Below are positions 34,901 through 42,054 of a DNA stretch of 64,000 nucleotides, one piece after another. Position 1 is the first letter of the stretch. Each line of letters begins with the position of its first letter. Position numbers and translations under genes: made by a program. The notes beneath the pieces are model-generated. The model was given only the letters and a program-made list of their open reading frames with translations. It searched no databases and was not told the DNA's origin. This stretch comes from Candidula unifasciata (Eukaryota > Mollusca > Gastropoda > Stylommatophora > Geomitridae), in contig CAJHNH020000569.1 in NCBI GenBank assembly GCA_905116865.2, forward strand, positions 675,491 through 739,490, read 5' to 3'.

Positions 34901-37900
34901 TGTTTGTTTAAGGTTATGGGTCCTGATGGAAGCAGGTTTTCTTAACAAAATGACCTTGGCTCCCAGGTTGACCCAGCTTTGAGTGGGTACCAGATGTAGT
35001 CCTGGGAAGTTGAGGTGGCCAGTCAGATGTTGACCACATCACCCACCAAGTGGTGAATGGTTGATAAAATATAGGTCTAGCCCTATATGCCCAATACGCC
35101 TTAAGGCGTGGAAAAGGGTCCTTTTGAGTCAAGCTGGTCGTTAAGTCGTATTTATATATTTTTCAAAACATTCTTTAAATTTAAACAGCTTACAAAAATT
35201 GCATACAGAACATAAAAATTCAATCTGTGTACTTATGATCAGACCCTACTGCGCTTAAGCATCAGTTCATGTCAAAACCAGCCCAAAGCAGTCTGTTACC
35301 AAATCACCCACAGCTAAAACAGAACAAGTTAATTCAAAATGACAAAGTAAATCCTCAATGCTTCAGTCACAGATGCTGACAAACAATAAATAACACAGAA
35401 AATTTACTCACCTGTATCTGCCTTGTTTGGAGTAACTACTTTATATTTAATCGCATAGGTGCGACAAAATTCATCTTGTCCAGTCGCCAGATGATGATTG
35501 CGGCCATCATAAAATGACGAACTATTCATTACAGCGTGCTTATCTGTGTCATGGCGGGCAATGCTGGAGCCTGCTACACCATCCTTGGTCACTGTCAGCT
35601 CATAGATCTCCTGCAAACCAATGGATAGTAAAAAAAAGTAAAGGACCCATTTTATCTCTTTCCATCTCAAGCAAACCACTATATGGCCTCAGTTAATGTT
35701 TATCGCTGCGAGGAGTTACCAGGGGATCTGGCCAACGCTCAACATTCAGGGAAAGGATAAGATAGATGTACAAAAGATATACAATCAGACGGTTACCGGT
35801 ACTATCAAAATTTGAACTTTTCACTTGCTGCTGAAGATGGGGACTGAGCAATAATGGGAGTGTCCTGAGTGCTGTGATGTTGATTCTTAATTCAACATTC
35901 ATTTTATGTTTATATGTATCAATGCAAAACACAGTGTGTTTTTATTAATTTTATGTTTGGTCTGGGTATGCAAACAAAATCTGGCCAAATATTTTAAATG
36001 CAACACATAATATGCTGTATCTTTGAAAGTCATACACTGATGATGCCTTTTCACTGTGATTATTGTGCCAAATTGGGCTTCTACGAAACCATCTAGGATT
36101 TAAAGCGTTAATGACTCAGTTTATGTTTATATGTATTAATGCAATACATTGTGTGCTATTATTTATTTATTGTCCAGAAATGGACAAACAACCAGAACTT
36201 TCTGCTGCAATTTATAGCCGGTGAGTGCGAAGAAAAATCGAAGGATGTGAAGCGAAAATGGAGCAGATTTTTATAATCACACTGGCTTCAAGGTCGACCC
36301 AGCCTAAAATAGGTATCAGGAAATACAAGGGGAAATCATTAAGTAAAAGCGATAGAAATAATAAGTTTTTTACTAGCGCCCAAACAAAACTGTTCTGTGT
36401 TCTATTTCTCGACATAGTCTCCCTGCCTTGCAACATATGCAGTCCACAGCACTGTGGATGCCTGCCATGTAGAAGGTTTGGCTGTGGCCAGTAACCAAGT
36501 CTGCACCATCAATGTCACCTCATTTTCATCTGTAAATCTCTGATAGCACAAACTTTCTTTCAATGCTGTTTGCTGAATGTTTTAATACTTTAAATACATC
36601 AATACAGGGCCATCCACATTACAGAAGACGGAAGACTTGAATTTTCTTGGTGGTGGTGATGCTGGGTGCTGCCACTGCATGGATTGTCTCTTACTCTATG
36701 GTTCATAATGGTGCACTCAGGACTCATCACCTGTCACAATTTGATGGAGAAAAGCATCTACTTCATGGGCATGACAGTCTTTGTGAGTTGCAAAGGGGCT
36801 ATTATGTGTCGTGAAATAATATTTTTTCCTTCTGCATACTGTTCCATGCAGACTTGGATACTTCTTCTCCTTCTCTTTCACCTTGTACCTCCTAAAAGTG
36901 TTGGGGGAAAAGGGGGGGGGGGGGGGAGAGAGAGATGTAACATTCGTTGATGAGCTCTGTCAACAGCACTATTAAGACTGATGTTCATTTCTGTAAGGCT
37001 GTTTTTAATGCCATCACTCCATATTTTCCTAGGTCTTCCACTAGCTCTATACCCATTGTAACGTTTTAGTGTGGCTCACTGTGGCAGATAGTACCAGGGC
37101 ATTCTTGTTAGGTGTCCAAACCACTTCATTTGTTGTTCTTTGATGACCTGTAAGACTGGCTTTATTCCTAGCATTCGTCTGATTTCATATTCTATCTTTC
37201 CTTAAAAGACTTCGATACAGTTGCCTTTATTTAATTACTCGTATTCTGGGCGGTGAAGATGGCTACCATGATGTTGATCACACCACTCACAGAATGTTAA
37301 CTGATCTATTAAAATATGGATCTAGCATTATATGCTGTCACCTACCAGTTAGCCCTACTATTAAAATATGGATCTAGCATTATATGCTGTCACCTACCAG
37401 TTAGCCCTACTGCTAAGACACCCAAATGTCTCTCTTCCAGCAAAACAGCAAATGATTAACAGCATCATTATTCATACTTTATGTTATCAGTGCCAAACAT
37501 GGACAATGAATAGGGCACTAGAACAGAAAATAAATACATGTGGAATGCACTGTCTCCGCAAAGTCACTAACAACACTAGACGAGACATGGTTATGAATAC
37601 CAGCATTAGAGAGAAAGTTGGAATAAGACCTTGTCTGGATTATATTGACAGACAAAGAATGAAATGGGAATGCAGCCAGGTCGAACTTCATATGGGACTT
37701 GTTTACAGCAGAACATCTGGGAGGAAGGTGAGAGGAAGACCAAGAAAGATATGGATAAATGGTGTAACAGAAACCTGCAAAAAGATGAGCAAATCTACCA
37801 CCCAAGCCACCCAAATCGCGCAAGACAAATACAGAAGACTACGACACTGGGTTGCAACCTAGTATCAGCGAGACGACCAAAAAAAAAGAGGAGAAGATTA

Positions 37901-39575
37901 TATGCCCAATGCACCAATGTCATTATATGGGTTCTCTACAATTGTGCTCCCAACAGAGAAATGGAAGTTGATTGGGATAAGATACGACTGGACTGTCTTC
38001 ACAGCTATCTCAGTTAACAACCATCAACACAGCACTCTGGACACTCCCATAAGCGTTATATCACCATCTTCAGCAGCGAATGCAGATTTCCAGTTCTGAT
38101 GGTAGCAGTAAGATTGGTATGTATGTCTCACCTTTCATTTAAGTTTTAGTGGTCAAGTGTGCATGGAACGGCTGTAATTGCAGTTCACACTTTCCACTGC
38201 CAAAAATACATTATTTTACTATTTATTATTACTGTATTATGCCACTCATCATAAACTGTAATGTGTGAAAGCTACTAATTACTAGTACTACAATGCAAGA
38301 TGTGCATACTATCAACTGAACAGCGACAACAAAGATAATATCTGTGAAACCCACTCCAGTGTAATCGTTACCTGCTACGGCTAACATATGCAAATCAATC
38401 ACGCGCGCCACTACTGAATGTTGAAGTAGGGGATCGGATAGATTCCCTGTTCACTCCTAGCTGGTCACTTTCTCCAGACCACGAATATTTGCTGTATCAT
38501 TAAAAAAATTCCCTGTGAGTTTCTGGGCCCTACTGTGGATAAAACAAGAATAGGCCCAGTACCTCCACAACAAGGCATGATGTAAGAGTCGATTGATTGG
38601 GGTGGGGGGGGGCATCCTTCAAAGTCGGAATGCATCTGCCTGAGAGGCAAGGAACCTACAGTCTGCAAACAGATATGTAAGATCTGCAAAAGTGTAAAAC
38701 AGATGTACATGCAACACAGTTTTGGGAAGAAGACTTAATTACAGAGGTGGATGGACAACTATAACTTTCCGCCAGAGTTTACAGCAGGTGAAAATGAAGA
38801 AGAATAACACAATTTTGCTGCATCATAAAAATATAGGCTATCCTCCGAATGAATAACAGTCCCAAATTATCGAGGCCGAAAATATACCCTAACAGGGCCT
38901 CAGTCAAATGTCAATTTCGGACTTCCGGGGACTATACCGCCACCGCCGAATTGTGGACTTCCGGGGACTATCACTATACCGCCACTGTCGAGAGTACCTG
39001 GATTAGGGCTAAACTAGATGGCTGGGATTCACGAGCAAATAAAACGAAGGAAGCTGCATGAGATGCGGTAGCTGCTGCTCGTGAGTCCCAGCCACGTACG
39101 TACGGACTGGGTGGGTCGCGAAGAAGACTCAGAAGAGGCCGATTATGCAAATATAGTGGACAGAGGGAATGAGAGTCAGTCCCTGTGAATCGCCCATTTA
39201 TGAAGCGCATACGCCATATGATACGGGCTCTTCCCCCAAATTACACTTCACCCCGACACACTGCAAAGTACCACAGAATCTTCATCCTAATGATCATCAA
39301 GATGAGACTGAAAGTTTAAGAAGGATGTCCGGTGACCGTCTGTATCGGACTGGTGTTCTCGGGTCAGAGTAGTGGAACAGACAGATAGGAACGAATAATT
39401 ATTAATTTATTAACACTACATCGCAATGGCAAATCTAACTTACGATAGCATTTGCAATTCCTGTCTTAGCTTGCCCGCCTCCGCCGGCAACAAGAAAATG
39501 TCTCTCATCCAGAGAACGGACCGTGTATAACGGAAAGTCTGTGTGTGCCAGTAAGACTCCTTTACTGGGCGCCAT
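21197..39575 (-). CDS. PREB: PREB / SEC12: Sar1 guanine-nucleotide exchange factor, complete
   Basis: An ER membrane protein that loads GTP onto Sar1 to start COPII vesicle budding; also known in mammals as prolactin regulatory element-binding protein. Nine minus-strand exons (39444-39575, 35412-35610, 33634-33863, 30762-30845, 29053-29171, 26421-26591, 24752-24824, 22980-23139, 21197-21282) join with every phase matching and total 1254 bases: 417 residues plus stop, the same as human PREB. Residues 31-44 read GGGGQAKTGIANAI, the glycine-rich loop that in yeast Sec12 binds potassium and contacts Sar1. WD40-type blades follow, for example FSPDFRHLATAGADG then RVWK at 167-187, and SGSVSVYISFSL near 325-335. 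Residues 395-412 are a single hydrophobic anchor, and only a few residues follow it in the lumen. A lysine-rich linker occupies about 115-125. Introns are packed with LINEs, SINEs and a minisatellite. Confidence 0.97.
21690..21955 (+). repeat. SINE family A copy with two poly-G tracts
   Basis: TACTGCCCCCTTAATAAGCA, GAAGCAACTAATTAAAA, GTGGACAAACAACCAGAAC, and a GAAGAAGAAGAAG tail. G-runs at about 21704-21724 and 21848-21863 interrupt it. Confidence 0.75.
22170..22760 (-). mobile_element. RNase H-LINE fragment (minus)
   Basis: Corresponds to the better copy at 49925-50850: a CCATTCTCAAACTAGAT block (encoding SSLRMEVE-like sequence) and GACAGATAATGATATCA (the IIYTDGS strand). It is degraded, with insertions near 22400-22500. 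Confidence 0.65.
22980..23139 (-). CDS. PREB: PREB exon 8: last WD40 blade
   Basis: Acceptor ATGTTACAG, donor GTAAGT. Encodes RLYHVNEAHSIFVTGVEFLP and ends DNTVRLHQCPER plus one base. Human PREB has [20 protein letters not shown] at this point. Confidence 0.97.
23200..23545. repeat. Minisatellite, 32-bp unit, about 11 copies (PREB intron 7)
   Basis: Unit contains GTGCCAGTTCTCACCACAAA followed by GTGTCTAAAAAG, with variation in A-count and one truncated unit. The intron begins only 60 bases from exon 8. A degenerate form of the same unit occurs at 41785-41870. Confidence 0.92.
24215..24640 (+). repeat. SINE family D, full length with tRNA-like head
   Basis: Head GGTCTCGAGGTAGTGTCCGT then TCCCGAGTTCAGGTCCC (B-box-like), body GTATTGTTGCGCACGTAAAA and CAGTTGGAAATCGAAAA, then GGATCCTCGCCGGTGCAGCA, and a 3' tail ACGGAGCACTTATGGGTTAC ending in a TGTTGATCCACTGTTCAAAC block. 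Confidence 0.8.
24752..24824 (-). CDS. PREB: PREB exon 7: WD40 blade
   Basis: Acceptor TTGTTCACAG, donor GTGAGG. Encodes TDGIYLGVGYISGSVSVYIS then FSLQ, aligned with human [20 protein letters not shown]. It is only 73 bases with no ATG, and phases agree on both sides (2 in, 0 out). Confidence 0.95.
24975..25258 (+). repeat. SINE family A, near-intact copy
   Basis: CCCCGTGTGGATTCCGGGGC, AATAGACCCACTGCCTCCCC, AAGAGTCGACTAATTGGGAA, GAACCAACAGTCTGTATTCA and a GAAGAAGAAG tail. By eye very close to the copies at 33909 and 47341. Confidence 0.9.
25290..25620 (-). mobile_element. RNase H-LINE 3' end (minus)
   Basis: Shows the family 3' block CATCACAGCACTCGGGGCAT, TACATCCGTCTTGCCTTTCC, GCATCGGCCAGAT-like sequence, and AAGTTGTGCAGAGCTAGCCA. 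Confidence 0.65.
25630..25750 (-). other. Decayed partner of the exon-like sequence at 20031
   Basis: Aligns with 20031-20155 through GTGCTGTCTCCACA, GGGAATATTACGGGG, GGTGAGGCCCAATTCTC and TAGTACCATTGTCTGAAA; two stop codons fall in the frame that is open in the other copy. Confidence 0.45.
25920..26195 (+). mobile_element. RNase H-LINE fragment (plus)
   Basis: AACAAAACCTTGGATATCAG (QQNLGYQ), ACTGGAGGTGGAGGCAGTCA (the MEVEAVT strand of RNase H), then GAGAAAGCCATGCTAGATGC and CAGAGTGGCTAGC. Confidence 0.55.
26421..26591 (-). CDS. PREB: PREB exon 6
   Basis: Acceptor GTAAATTAG, donor GTGAGT. Encodes YGLIEGKKDKFNFYTVNIPV, then SPCYISSWDSGKY and AGADMVSAFAV. The human counterpart has LRLFTVQIPHKR and CYLTAWDGSNF. 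Confidence 0.96.
26812..27512. mobile_element. TTAA-flanked element, about 700 bp, piggyBac-like remnant
   Basis: Starts TTAACCCTCTGGAGAC and ends GTCTCTAAAGGGTTAA, so terminal inverted repeats abut TTAA on both sides, the piggyBac target. Near 27130 the plus strand reads RNKCQACLKGLQGPYFPK and stops, a short cysteine-containing end that could be what is left of a C-terminal zinc-binding region. Superfamily is inference from TTAA and inverted ends. Confidence 0.6.
27640..28075 (-). mobile_element. RNase H domain of a LINE (minus)
   Basis: Minus frame reads HKITFIFVPGYSGVKGSERA then EALAGSATIRNG: the WVPGHSGxxGNExADxLA end of RNase HI, with His replaced by Tyr and Asp by Glu, so inactive. Confidence 0.7.
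28230..28530 (+). mobile_element. LINE RT tail (plus), decayed
   Basis: Blocks GAACTGGCTTGTAAACAGCA, GAAAGCTGAGATATTTTGGA and CATGTCAAGCGCCGAGAACG match the post-RT NxxLxxxLRYFGHVKRRER pattern; sister of 55380-55690. Confidence 0.55.
28890..28921. repeat. Poly-G tract of 32 bases
   Basis: Uninterrupted G run. Length is likely unreliable in any assembly. Confidence 0.95.
29053..29171 (-). CDS. PREB: PREB exon 5
   Basis: Acceptor CAATTTCAG, donor GTTTGC. Encodes IMTVSRDKSGCVWHSLDGKK, then LAWTHKTTVPYRFRAC. Human has LVTVGRDLKASVWQ and TPYRYQACRF. Confidence 0.95.
29190..29390. repeat. GT/TA microsatellite stretch
   Basis: Interrupted TG and TA runs directly upstream (minus sense) of PREB exon 5. 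Confidence 0.8.
29449..29733 (-). CDS. Unidentified intronic ORF, about 92 residues, same strand as PREB
   Basis: In PREB intron 4 a minus frame is open from about 29733 to a TGA ending at 29449. It carries EEAKRLVRRLEKVQLTHEEG, then RLYNWPFIYRHFPGSFWAHI and LLNWFHDVVKEW. Composition (charged helix, then an aromatic-rich segment) looks protein-like. There is a possible acceptor (GGAGGCTGCAG) before HKTGLYCEHL. I do not recognise it. Options are a transposon-encoded C-terminus, the terminal exon of an alternative PREB transcript, or a nested gene. Confidence 0.3.
   Translation of the reverse strand, partial: PLGRLQHKTGLYCEHLSEEAKRLVRRLEKVQLTHEEGIERLYNWPFIYRHFPGSFWAHIGIINHLRMQLLNWFHDVVKEWSSSLLMEEQQKDDW
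29735..29960. repeat. Degenerate 60-bp tandem repeat
   Basis: TCACCCTTTTAA / ACTCAAAGTAATC / TTCAT(G/T)CATCAATCA blocks recur about four times, again near 29410-29450 and 30640-30730. Confidence 0.6.
29985..30310 (-). mobile_element. LINE RT tail (minus)
   Basis: Reverse complement of the region seen at 37560-37860: GTAGCCCAGTGTCGTGGTTT, GCCACACCATTTATCCATCT, GTCTGTCAATGTAATCCAGA and TACTGGTATTCATAACC. Confidence 0.7.
30415..30605 (-). repeat. SINE family B copy
   Basis: TACTGCCCATGATATTACCT, GACCTGGGATCCAAGCTAAA and the head GAACCCTAGAACGCTAAGTC. Confidence 0.65.
30762..30845 (-). CDS. PREB: PREB exon 4: WD40 strand pair
   Basis: Acceptor TCCTTGACAG, donor GTATAG. Encodes YPELVKIWEVEAHTNEIDDL then DFSPSGTQ, 28 codons in phase 0 at both ends. 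The human counterpart has [20 protein letters not shown]. Confidence 0.95.
31215..31480 (-). repeat. SINE family B copy
   Basis: GACCAATCGGCACTAAGTGG, TTACTTCCCCAGGACAGCCA, GGTACCCATTTTAGGCTGGG, then the head with TTTCGATTGCGGTACGTTGG. Confidence 0.75.
31625..31845. repeat. Direct duplication of about 105 bp
   Basis: GTTCAATTTTCCATTCATGA, GATGCAGACTTTTAT and CTCATTTGGATTAGTATTTT are each present twice in the same order. Confidence 0.85.
31960..32300 (-). mobile_element. Decayed LINE tail (minus)
   Basis: Shares with 8870-9320 the order of GTCCTGTCTAGTGCCAGCAT, a CATTGGAATTAGTTCAATTC block and an ATTCTGTCATACAATTTTAG block. Confidence 0.35.
32350..32645 (+). repeat. SINE family D, 5'-truncated
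   Basis: GTGTATTGTTGCGCACATAG, CAGTTGGAAATCGAAAACAG, AGGATCCTCGCCGGTTCCCT, then tail GGAGCACTTATGGGTAACTA and TGATGTTGATTTGTTGTTCA. Confidence 0.8.
32880..33290 (-). mobile_element. LINE RT tail (minus)
   Basis: Sister of 19256-19560: CATCTTTGTGGAGGTCGATC (post-RT DRPPQRW), CATGATGTTTGATGTGGCCA and GAGCTAGTTCTCCTTGATG. Confidence 0.55.
33327..33463. mobile_element. Short TTAA-flanked MITE
   Basis: TTAACTCTTTGAGTCCCGGA at one end and TAATGGGACTCAAAGAGTTA then A at the other: near-perfect inverted ends bounded by TTAA. Interior AATCAC/AGGCCCAAGGGGTAGTCAAG is shared with the copy at 51578. Confidence 0.8.
33634..33863 (-). CDS. PREB: PREB exon 3: basic linker and first canonical WD40 repeat
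   Basis: Acceptor ATCTTGCAG, donor GTAAGA. Encodes TADGAKKRKPEKSSATESSL, then GCVATDFSSDGGFQKCVRFS and ATAGADGFLRVWK. Human carries an equivalent charged insert before VQTDFSSDPLQKVVCF. Confidence 0.97.
33909..34202 (-). repeat. SINE family A, near-intact, 45 bases from PREB exon 3
   Basis: CTTCTTCTTCTTCGCGTTCA through GGGGCCCCGGAACCCACACA. It lies in opposite orientation to the close copy at 24975, the pair bracketing exons 3-6. Confidence 0.92.
34206..34375 (+). repeat. SINE family A fragment (plus), abutting the previous copy
   Basis: GTCAACTAATTAGGAGCTTC, GTGCATCTGAACGAGCGGCA, CCAAAGTCCAAATAGACGAA, AGAGGGTGAAC. Together with 33909-34202 it makes a head-to-head arrangement. Confidence 0.7.
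34545..34735 (+). repeat. SINE family A copy, 5' truncated
   Basis: GGGGGCTTTCTTCAAAGTGA, GAACAAGACTAAAGTCCAGA and GAGTTTACAGCTGGTGAATG. Confidence 0.8.
34740..34905 (-). mobile_element. RNase H-LINE C-terminal end (minus)
   Basis: Minus reading SQMALCQSLPAEQTPEHLL matches the xEQTPEHLL C-terminal knuckle of the LINE family. Confidence 0.45.
34910..35130 (+). repeat. SINE family B copy
   Basis: TTGAGTGGGTACCAGATGTA, GATGTTGACCACATCACCCA, AAATATAGGTCTAGCCCTAT, CCAATACGCCTTAAGGCGTG, GAAAAGGGTCC: a very clear 3' end. Confidence 0.88.
35412..35610 (-). CDS. PREB: PREB exon 2
   Basis: Acceptor TTGGTTTGCAG, donor GTGAGT. Encodes EIYELTVTKDGVAGSSIARH, then SSSFYDGRNHHLATGQDEFC and KADT plus one base. 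Human has VHFLQLELINGRLSAS and ILAAGQDAHCQL. Confidence 0.96.
35700..35906 (+). mobile_element. RNase H-LINE 3' end (plus), 5'-truncated
   Basis: GCTGCGAGGAGTTACCAGGG, TGCTGCTGAAGATGGGGACT and GTGCTGTGATGTTGATTCTT, ending ATTCAACATTC. Only the last 200 bases are present. Confidence 0.8.
36178..36235 (+). repeat. SINE family A tail fragment
   Basis: CCAGAAATGGACAAACAACC, AGAACTTTCTGCTGC and GGTGAGTGCGAAGAA. Confidence 0.6.
36330..36830 (-). mobile_element. mariner transposase fragment, central region (minus)
   Basis: Minus reading near 36600-36760 gives VHHYEP, a stop, SKRQSMQWQHPASPPPRKFK, then VFCNVDGPVLMY: the mariner GDESWVHHYEPESKxxSMxW and FWDxxGP core, here with stops. No terminal repeats were seen. 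Confidence 0.65.
36840..37210 (-). mobile_element. LINE RT tail (minus)
   Basis: Minus reading contains KEQQMKWFGHLTRMPWYYLP, ASGRPRKIWSDGIKNSL and TEMNISLNSAVD: the post-RT region of an RTE-like LINE. A poly-G run lies at 36912-36926. Confidence 0.7.
37240..37411. repeat. SINE B fragment with a 53-bp tandem duplication
   Basis: CTATTAAAATATGGATCTAG, CATTATATGCTGTCACCTAC and CAGTTAGCCCTAC occur twice in direct repeat at 37306-37411. The left part has the SINE B GATGTTGATCACACCACTCA block. Confidence 0.75.
37400..37862 (+). mobile_element. LINE RT tail (plus), 140-codon intact frame
   Basis: Reads LPAKQQMINSIIIHTLCYQC, QTWTMNRALEQKINT, CLRKVTNNTRRD, DYIDRQRMKWECSQV, SGRKVRGRPRKIWING, then KYRRLRHWVAT and stop: the complete post-RT domain of an RTE-like LINE with WGH replaced by WEC. 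Confidence 0.8.
37990..38120 (-). mobile_element. RNase H-LINE 3' end fragment (minus)
   Basis: AACACAGCACTCTGGACACT, CCCATAAGCGTTATATCACC, ATCTTCAGCAGCGAATGCAG. Confidence 0.65.
38508..38805 (+). repeat. SINE family A copy
   Basis: TTCTGGGCCCTACTGTGGAT, GAATAGGCCCAGTACCTCCA, AAGAGTCGATTGATTGG, GAGAGGCAAGGAACCTACAG, and a GAAGAAGAA tail. Confidence 0.8.
38836..39095. mobile_element. Second copy of the foldback element (truncated)
   Basis: Begins GGCTATCCTCCGAATGAATA and CCTAACAGGGCCTCAGTCAA, matching the inverted right end of 3018-3424. The CCGCCACCGCCGA block is duplicated with a CTTCCGGGGACTAT spacer. The far terminus is missing. Confidence 0.65.
39444..39575 (-). CDS. PREB: PREB exon 1 with start codon
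   Basis: ATG at 39573-39575. Encodes MAPSKGVLLAHTDFPLYTVR, SLDERHFLVAGGGGQAKTGI, ANAI; donor GTAAGT. Human begins with a similar short segment, PLYALQVDPSTG, then the GGGG loop. The longer overlapping ORF in another frame is a shadow. Confidence 0.95.
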
Positions 39576-39843
39576 GATGCAGTGACTCCGGCTTGGTAAA
39601 CAATGAAAGAGGAGCTAGTTATTGACACGGTCATGACAGTGACACGAAATCATGGCTTTTTCCACCTAGAAAGAAACGTGTCAGTGGTTCCTACAAAGTA
39701 TCTACAGTATTATTCTTGTGCGAATCGTTCCGTCATTATAGCATCGGCAAGTAGGAGCTCATACAATTAGCACTCTAAGAGTGCCTTTTCTTTCCATAGC
39801 ATTTCCCGATGCTCAGTTTGGGATAGGACACGGCCAGCTCCAG

Positions 39844-39854
39844 ATTTATATATA
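39844..39854 (-). promoter_or_regulatory. TATA-like element upstream of PREB
   Basis: On the minus strand the sequence is TATATATAAAT, about 270 bases upstream of the PREB ATG. Position is plausible for a core promoter with a short 5' UTR, but A/T-rich matches are common here. Confidence 0.2.
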
Positions 39855-40124
39855 GCTCAAGATGGGAGTAGATAAGACCACATGAGAGCTAAGGTCATAC
39901 CCCCTATGATCATTACAAATGGATGTTGCGGCTAAAAAACCTTCATTAGCAGACAAAAATAGGAACAAAGATGCAGTTACGAATTATAACTTTGCTGTGT
40001 GAGTGAAAAGTCGGTAGGCCTTCAGAATGTGCTCATGTGTTTGTGGTCCCGTCTGACCTGCACACTGTGATTACTGTACAGTCTATTTTATGCCTGCAGT
40101 GTCTCTCTTCTTAGATTACAAATT

Positions 40125-40350
40125 ATTATATGTTACTTTATGTTGAGTCTGCTGATAGGGTCTTGTGGATTTTTACTGTTTGTTCTCTCAACAATTCCTT
40201 GTATTTAACCAGTGATAGAAGTGTTTTTATTTCTTGTAATGACAATAAATGGGTGTGCTGTTTCTCCTTTGTTCCATTTTTTGCAAGTCTGTCTGCTAAC
40301 TCATTGCCTGGTATTCCGCAGTGAGCCGGGATCCACCGGAGAACAATTTA
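40125..40350 (-). mobile_element. RNase H domain, C-terminal half, of a LINE (minus)
   Basis: An uninterrupted minus frame reads VLRWIPAHCGIPGNELADRL, then AKNGTKEKQHTHLLSLQEIK and ends TLSADST before a stop. The WIPAHxGIxGNExAD motif with His and Asp intact marks RNase HI of an I/Jockey-type LINE, distinct from the commoner family here. Confidence 0.8.
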
Positions 40351-40494
40351 GTTATAGGGTTCGAGTTCCATGGTGGACGGAGATTGGGAGGCATCATTTC
40401 TGCACACCGTAGAAGATAAGAAGAGAGTGGTTCCTCACCACGTAATACTCCTAAAGACAGTAGTGGGGACACTGTAACCAACCTCCATTCTTGA

Positions 40495-41770
40495 ATGAAT
40501 GTTGAATTAAGAATCGACATCATAGCACTTGGGACACTCCCATAAGCGTTCCGCCCCCATCTTCAGCGGGCAAACTAAGAATCCTAATTCTGATGGCACT
40601 ATTAACTGCCTAATTGTATATTCGTCTCATCTTTACCTTGAGTCTTGAGCATCGGCCAGATCCCCTGACAACTCCTCGCCGTTGCATTCTCCTCAGACCA
40701 TAATGATCTATTTGCGCTTCCGCACTGTCCACTCGCTTCCAGTGGGCCCTCACAACGTCTAGCTTGTCATACATCAGTTCACCACCAAGTGGTACAGAAA
40801 CGTCCAGTCTCTCTGCCTGCTCATTTCCCAACAAACCGGCATGACTTGGAGAGAATATTCAAACGATGCTAACTACCCGGGAACTCTTAAGTGATGCTTG
40901 CCACTCTGCAAAGAGCATACCTGTCTCCACCTTTCTCAAAATGCTCTGTGAATCAGTTACAATCACGCCATGTGTGTACAGCTGATTTTTTAAGCCAGCG
41001 GAATATGGCAGTGACTGCCTCCACCTCTATTCTCAAACTAGACGTTGTGATATCATATGCCAGGCTCAGTTGCACTGAGCGATGTCCACTCACTTTTGCT
41101 ATGAACCCCATGCACTTGATCTGCCCCTCAACACAGAGCCATACGTATAGATAATCCCACCACCCAGGCCGGAATTATCATGAATCATTTGTTGAACTTC
41201 TGATTCTGCAGCGCCAGCTGACCAATCTCTGCACTCACGATCCAAAATGACAAGAACCCTACCCAAGTCTGAAACTTGCTCGAACACTTTGACCTACCCC
41301 TCACCTCGCACAAACGGTCTGAGGAGAATGGCACTGCGAGGAGTTACAAGGGGATCTGGACGACGCTCGACACTCAGGGGAAAGTTGACATCGATATACA
41401 ATCAGACAGTTACTGGTACCATCGGAATTAACTCTTTGCTTGCTGCTGAAGATGGGGACGGAGCGCTTATGAGGGTGTCCTGAGTGCTGTGATGTCGATT
41501 CCTAATTCAACGTTCAACTCGCAGAAATTTATCAAGCCTGCACATAAGTTTGATTGTGTTCTCAGTCTGCGCCATCAAAGACGTTTCTCTTTTCAGTCTG
41601 TGGCCCTTAGCTCTACCCAGGGCTTCATGAAAGAGTTGTTTCTCGTCTGCAGCTACTCTGAGATATGACTTTGCTTGCAGAACATTGAGCCTATCTGCAG
41701 TAGTAGGAAGTGCAAACATATCATTCTTGAGGGGACACATTATTCTAAGCAGAGCTCTATAAAAAAAAAA
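40495..41770 (-). mobile_element. RNase H-LINE, RT tail to 3' end, interrupted by a nested copy
   Basis: Minus order: ALPTTADRLNVLQAKSYLRV and GRAKGHRLKR (after the RT domain, 41510-41760), then FEQVSDLGRVLVIL, EVQQMIHDNSG and IIYTYGSVLRGR (RNase H first strand, D changed to Y), then MLGNEQAERLDVSVPLGGEL and the 3' end near 40500. An insertion at 41308-41515 breaks it. Confidence 0.85.
41308..41515 (+). mobile_element. Nested 5'-truncated LINE of the same family (plus)
   Basis: CTGAGGAGAATGGCACTGCG through TGCTGCTGAAGATGGGGACG to TCCTAATTCAACG is the last 200 bases of the family in opposite orientation. It sits between CTCGCACAAA and CTCGCAGAAA, a likely 10-bp target duplication. Confidence 0.8.
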
Positions 41771-41784
41771 AAATATATACAAAC

Positions 41785-41875
41785 AAGGAGCCGGTACTCA
41801 CCACGAAGTGCCTAAAATGTGCCAATACTCACCACGAAGTGCTTACAATGTACCGGTACTCACAACAATGTATAC
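41785..41875. repeat. Degenerate copies of the PREB-intron minisatellite
   Basis: GAGCCGGTACTCACCACGAA, GTGCCAATACTCACCACGAA and GTACCGGTACTCACAAC: about three units like the 32-bp unit at 23200-23545. Confidence 0.65.
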
Positions 41876-42054
41876 TGCACTAGAATTTAGGAAAACAGAT
41901 GTACACCAAATGTACCCGTACTGTGTACCATAGCGCACCGCCAGGGAAATAAAGGGTCTGGCTTTAGAATAAGAAGCAGCAGGTTTTTTTTTTAATGGTA
42001 CGCCGTACTAGCATCTTTTTTGATAATCATTGGGGGGGGGGGGGGGGGGGATAA

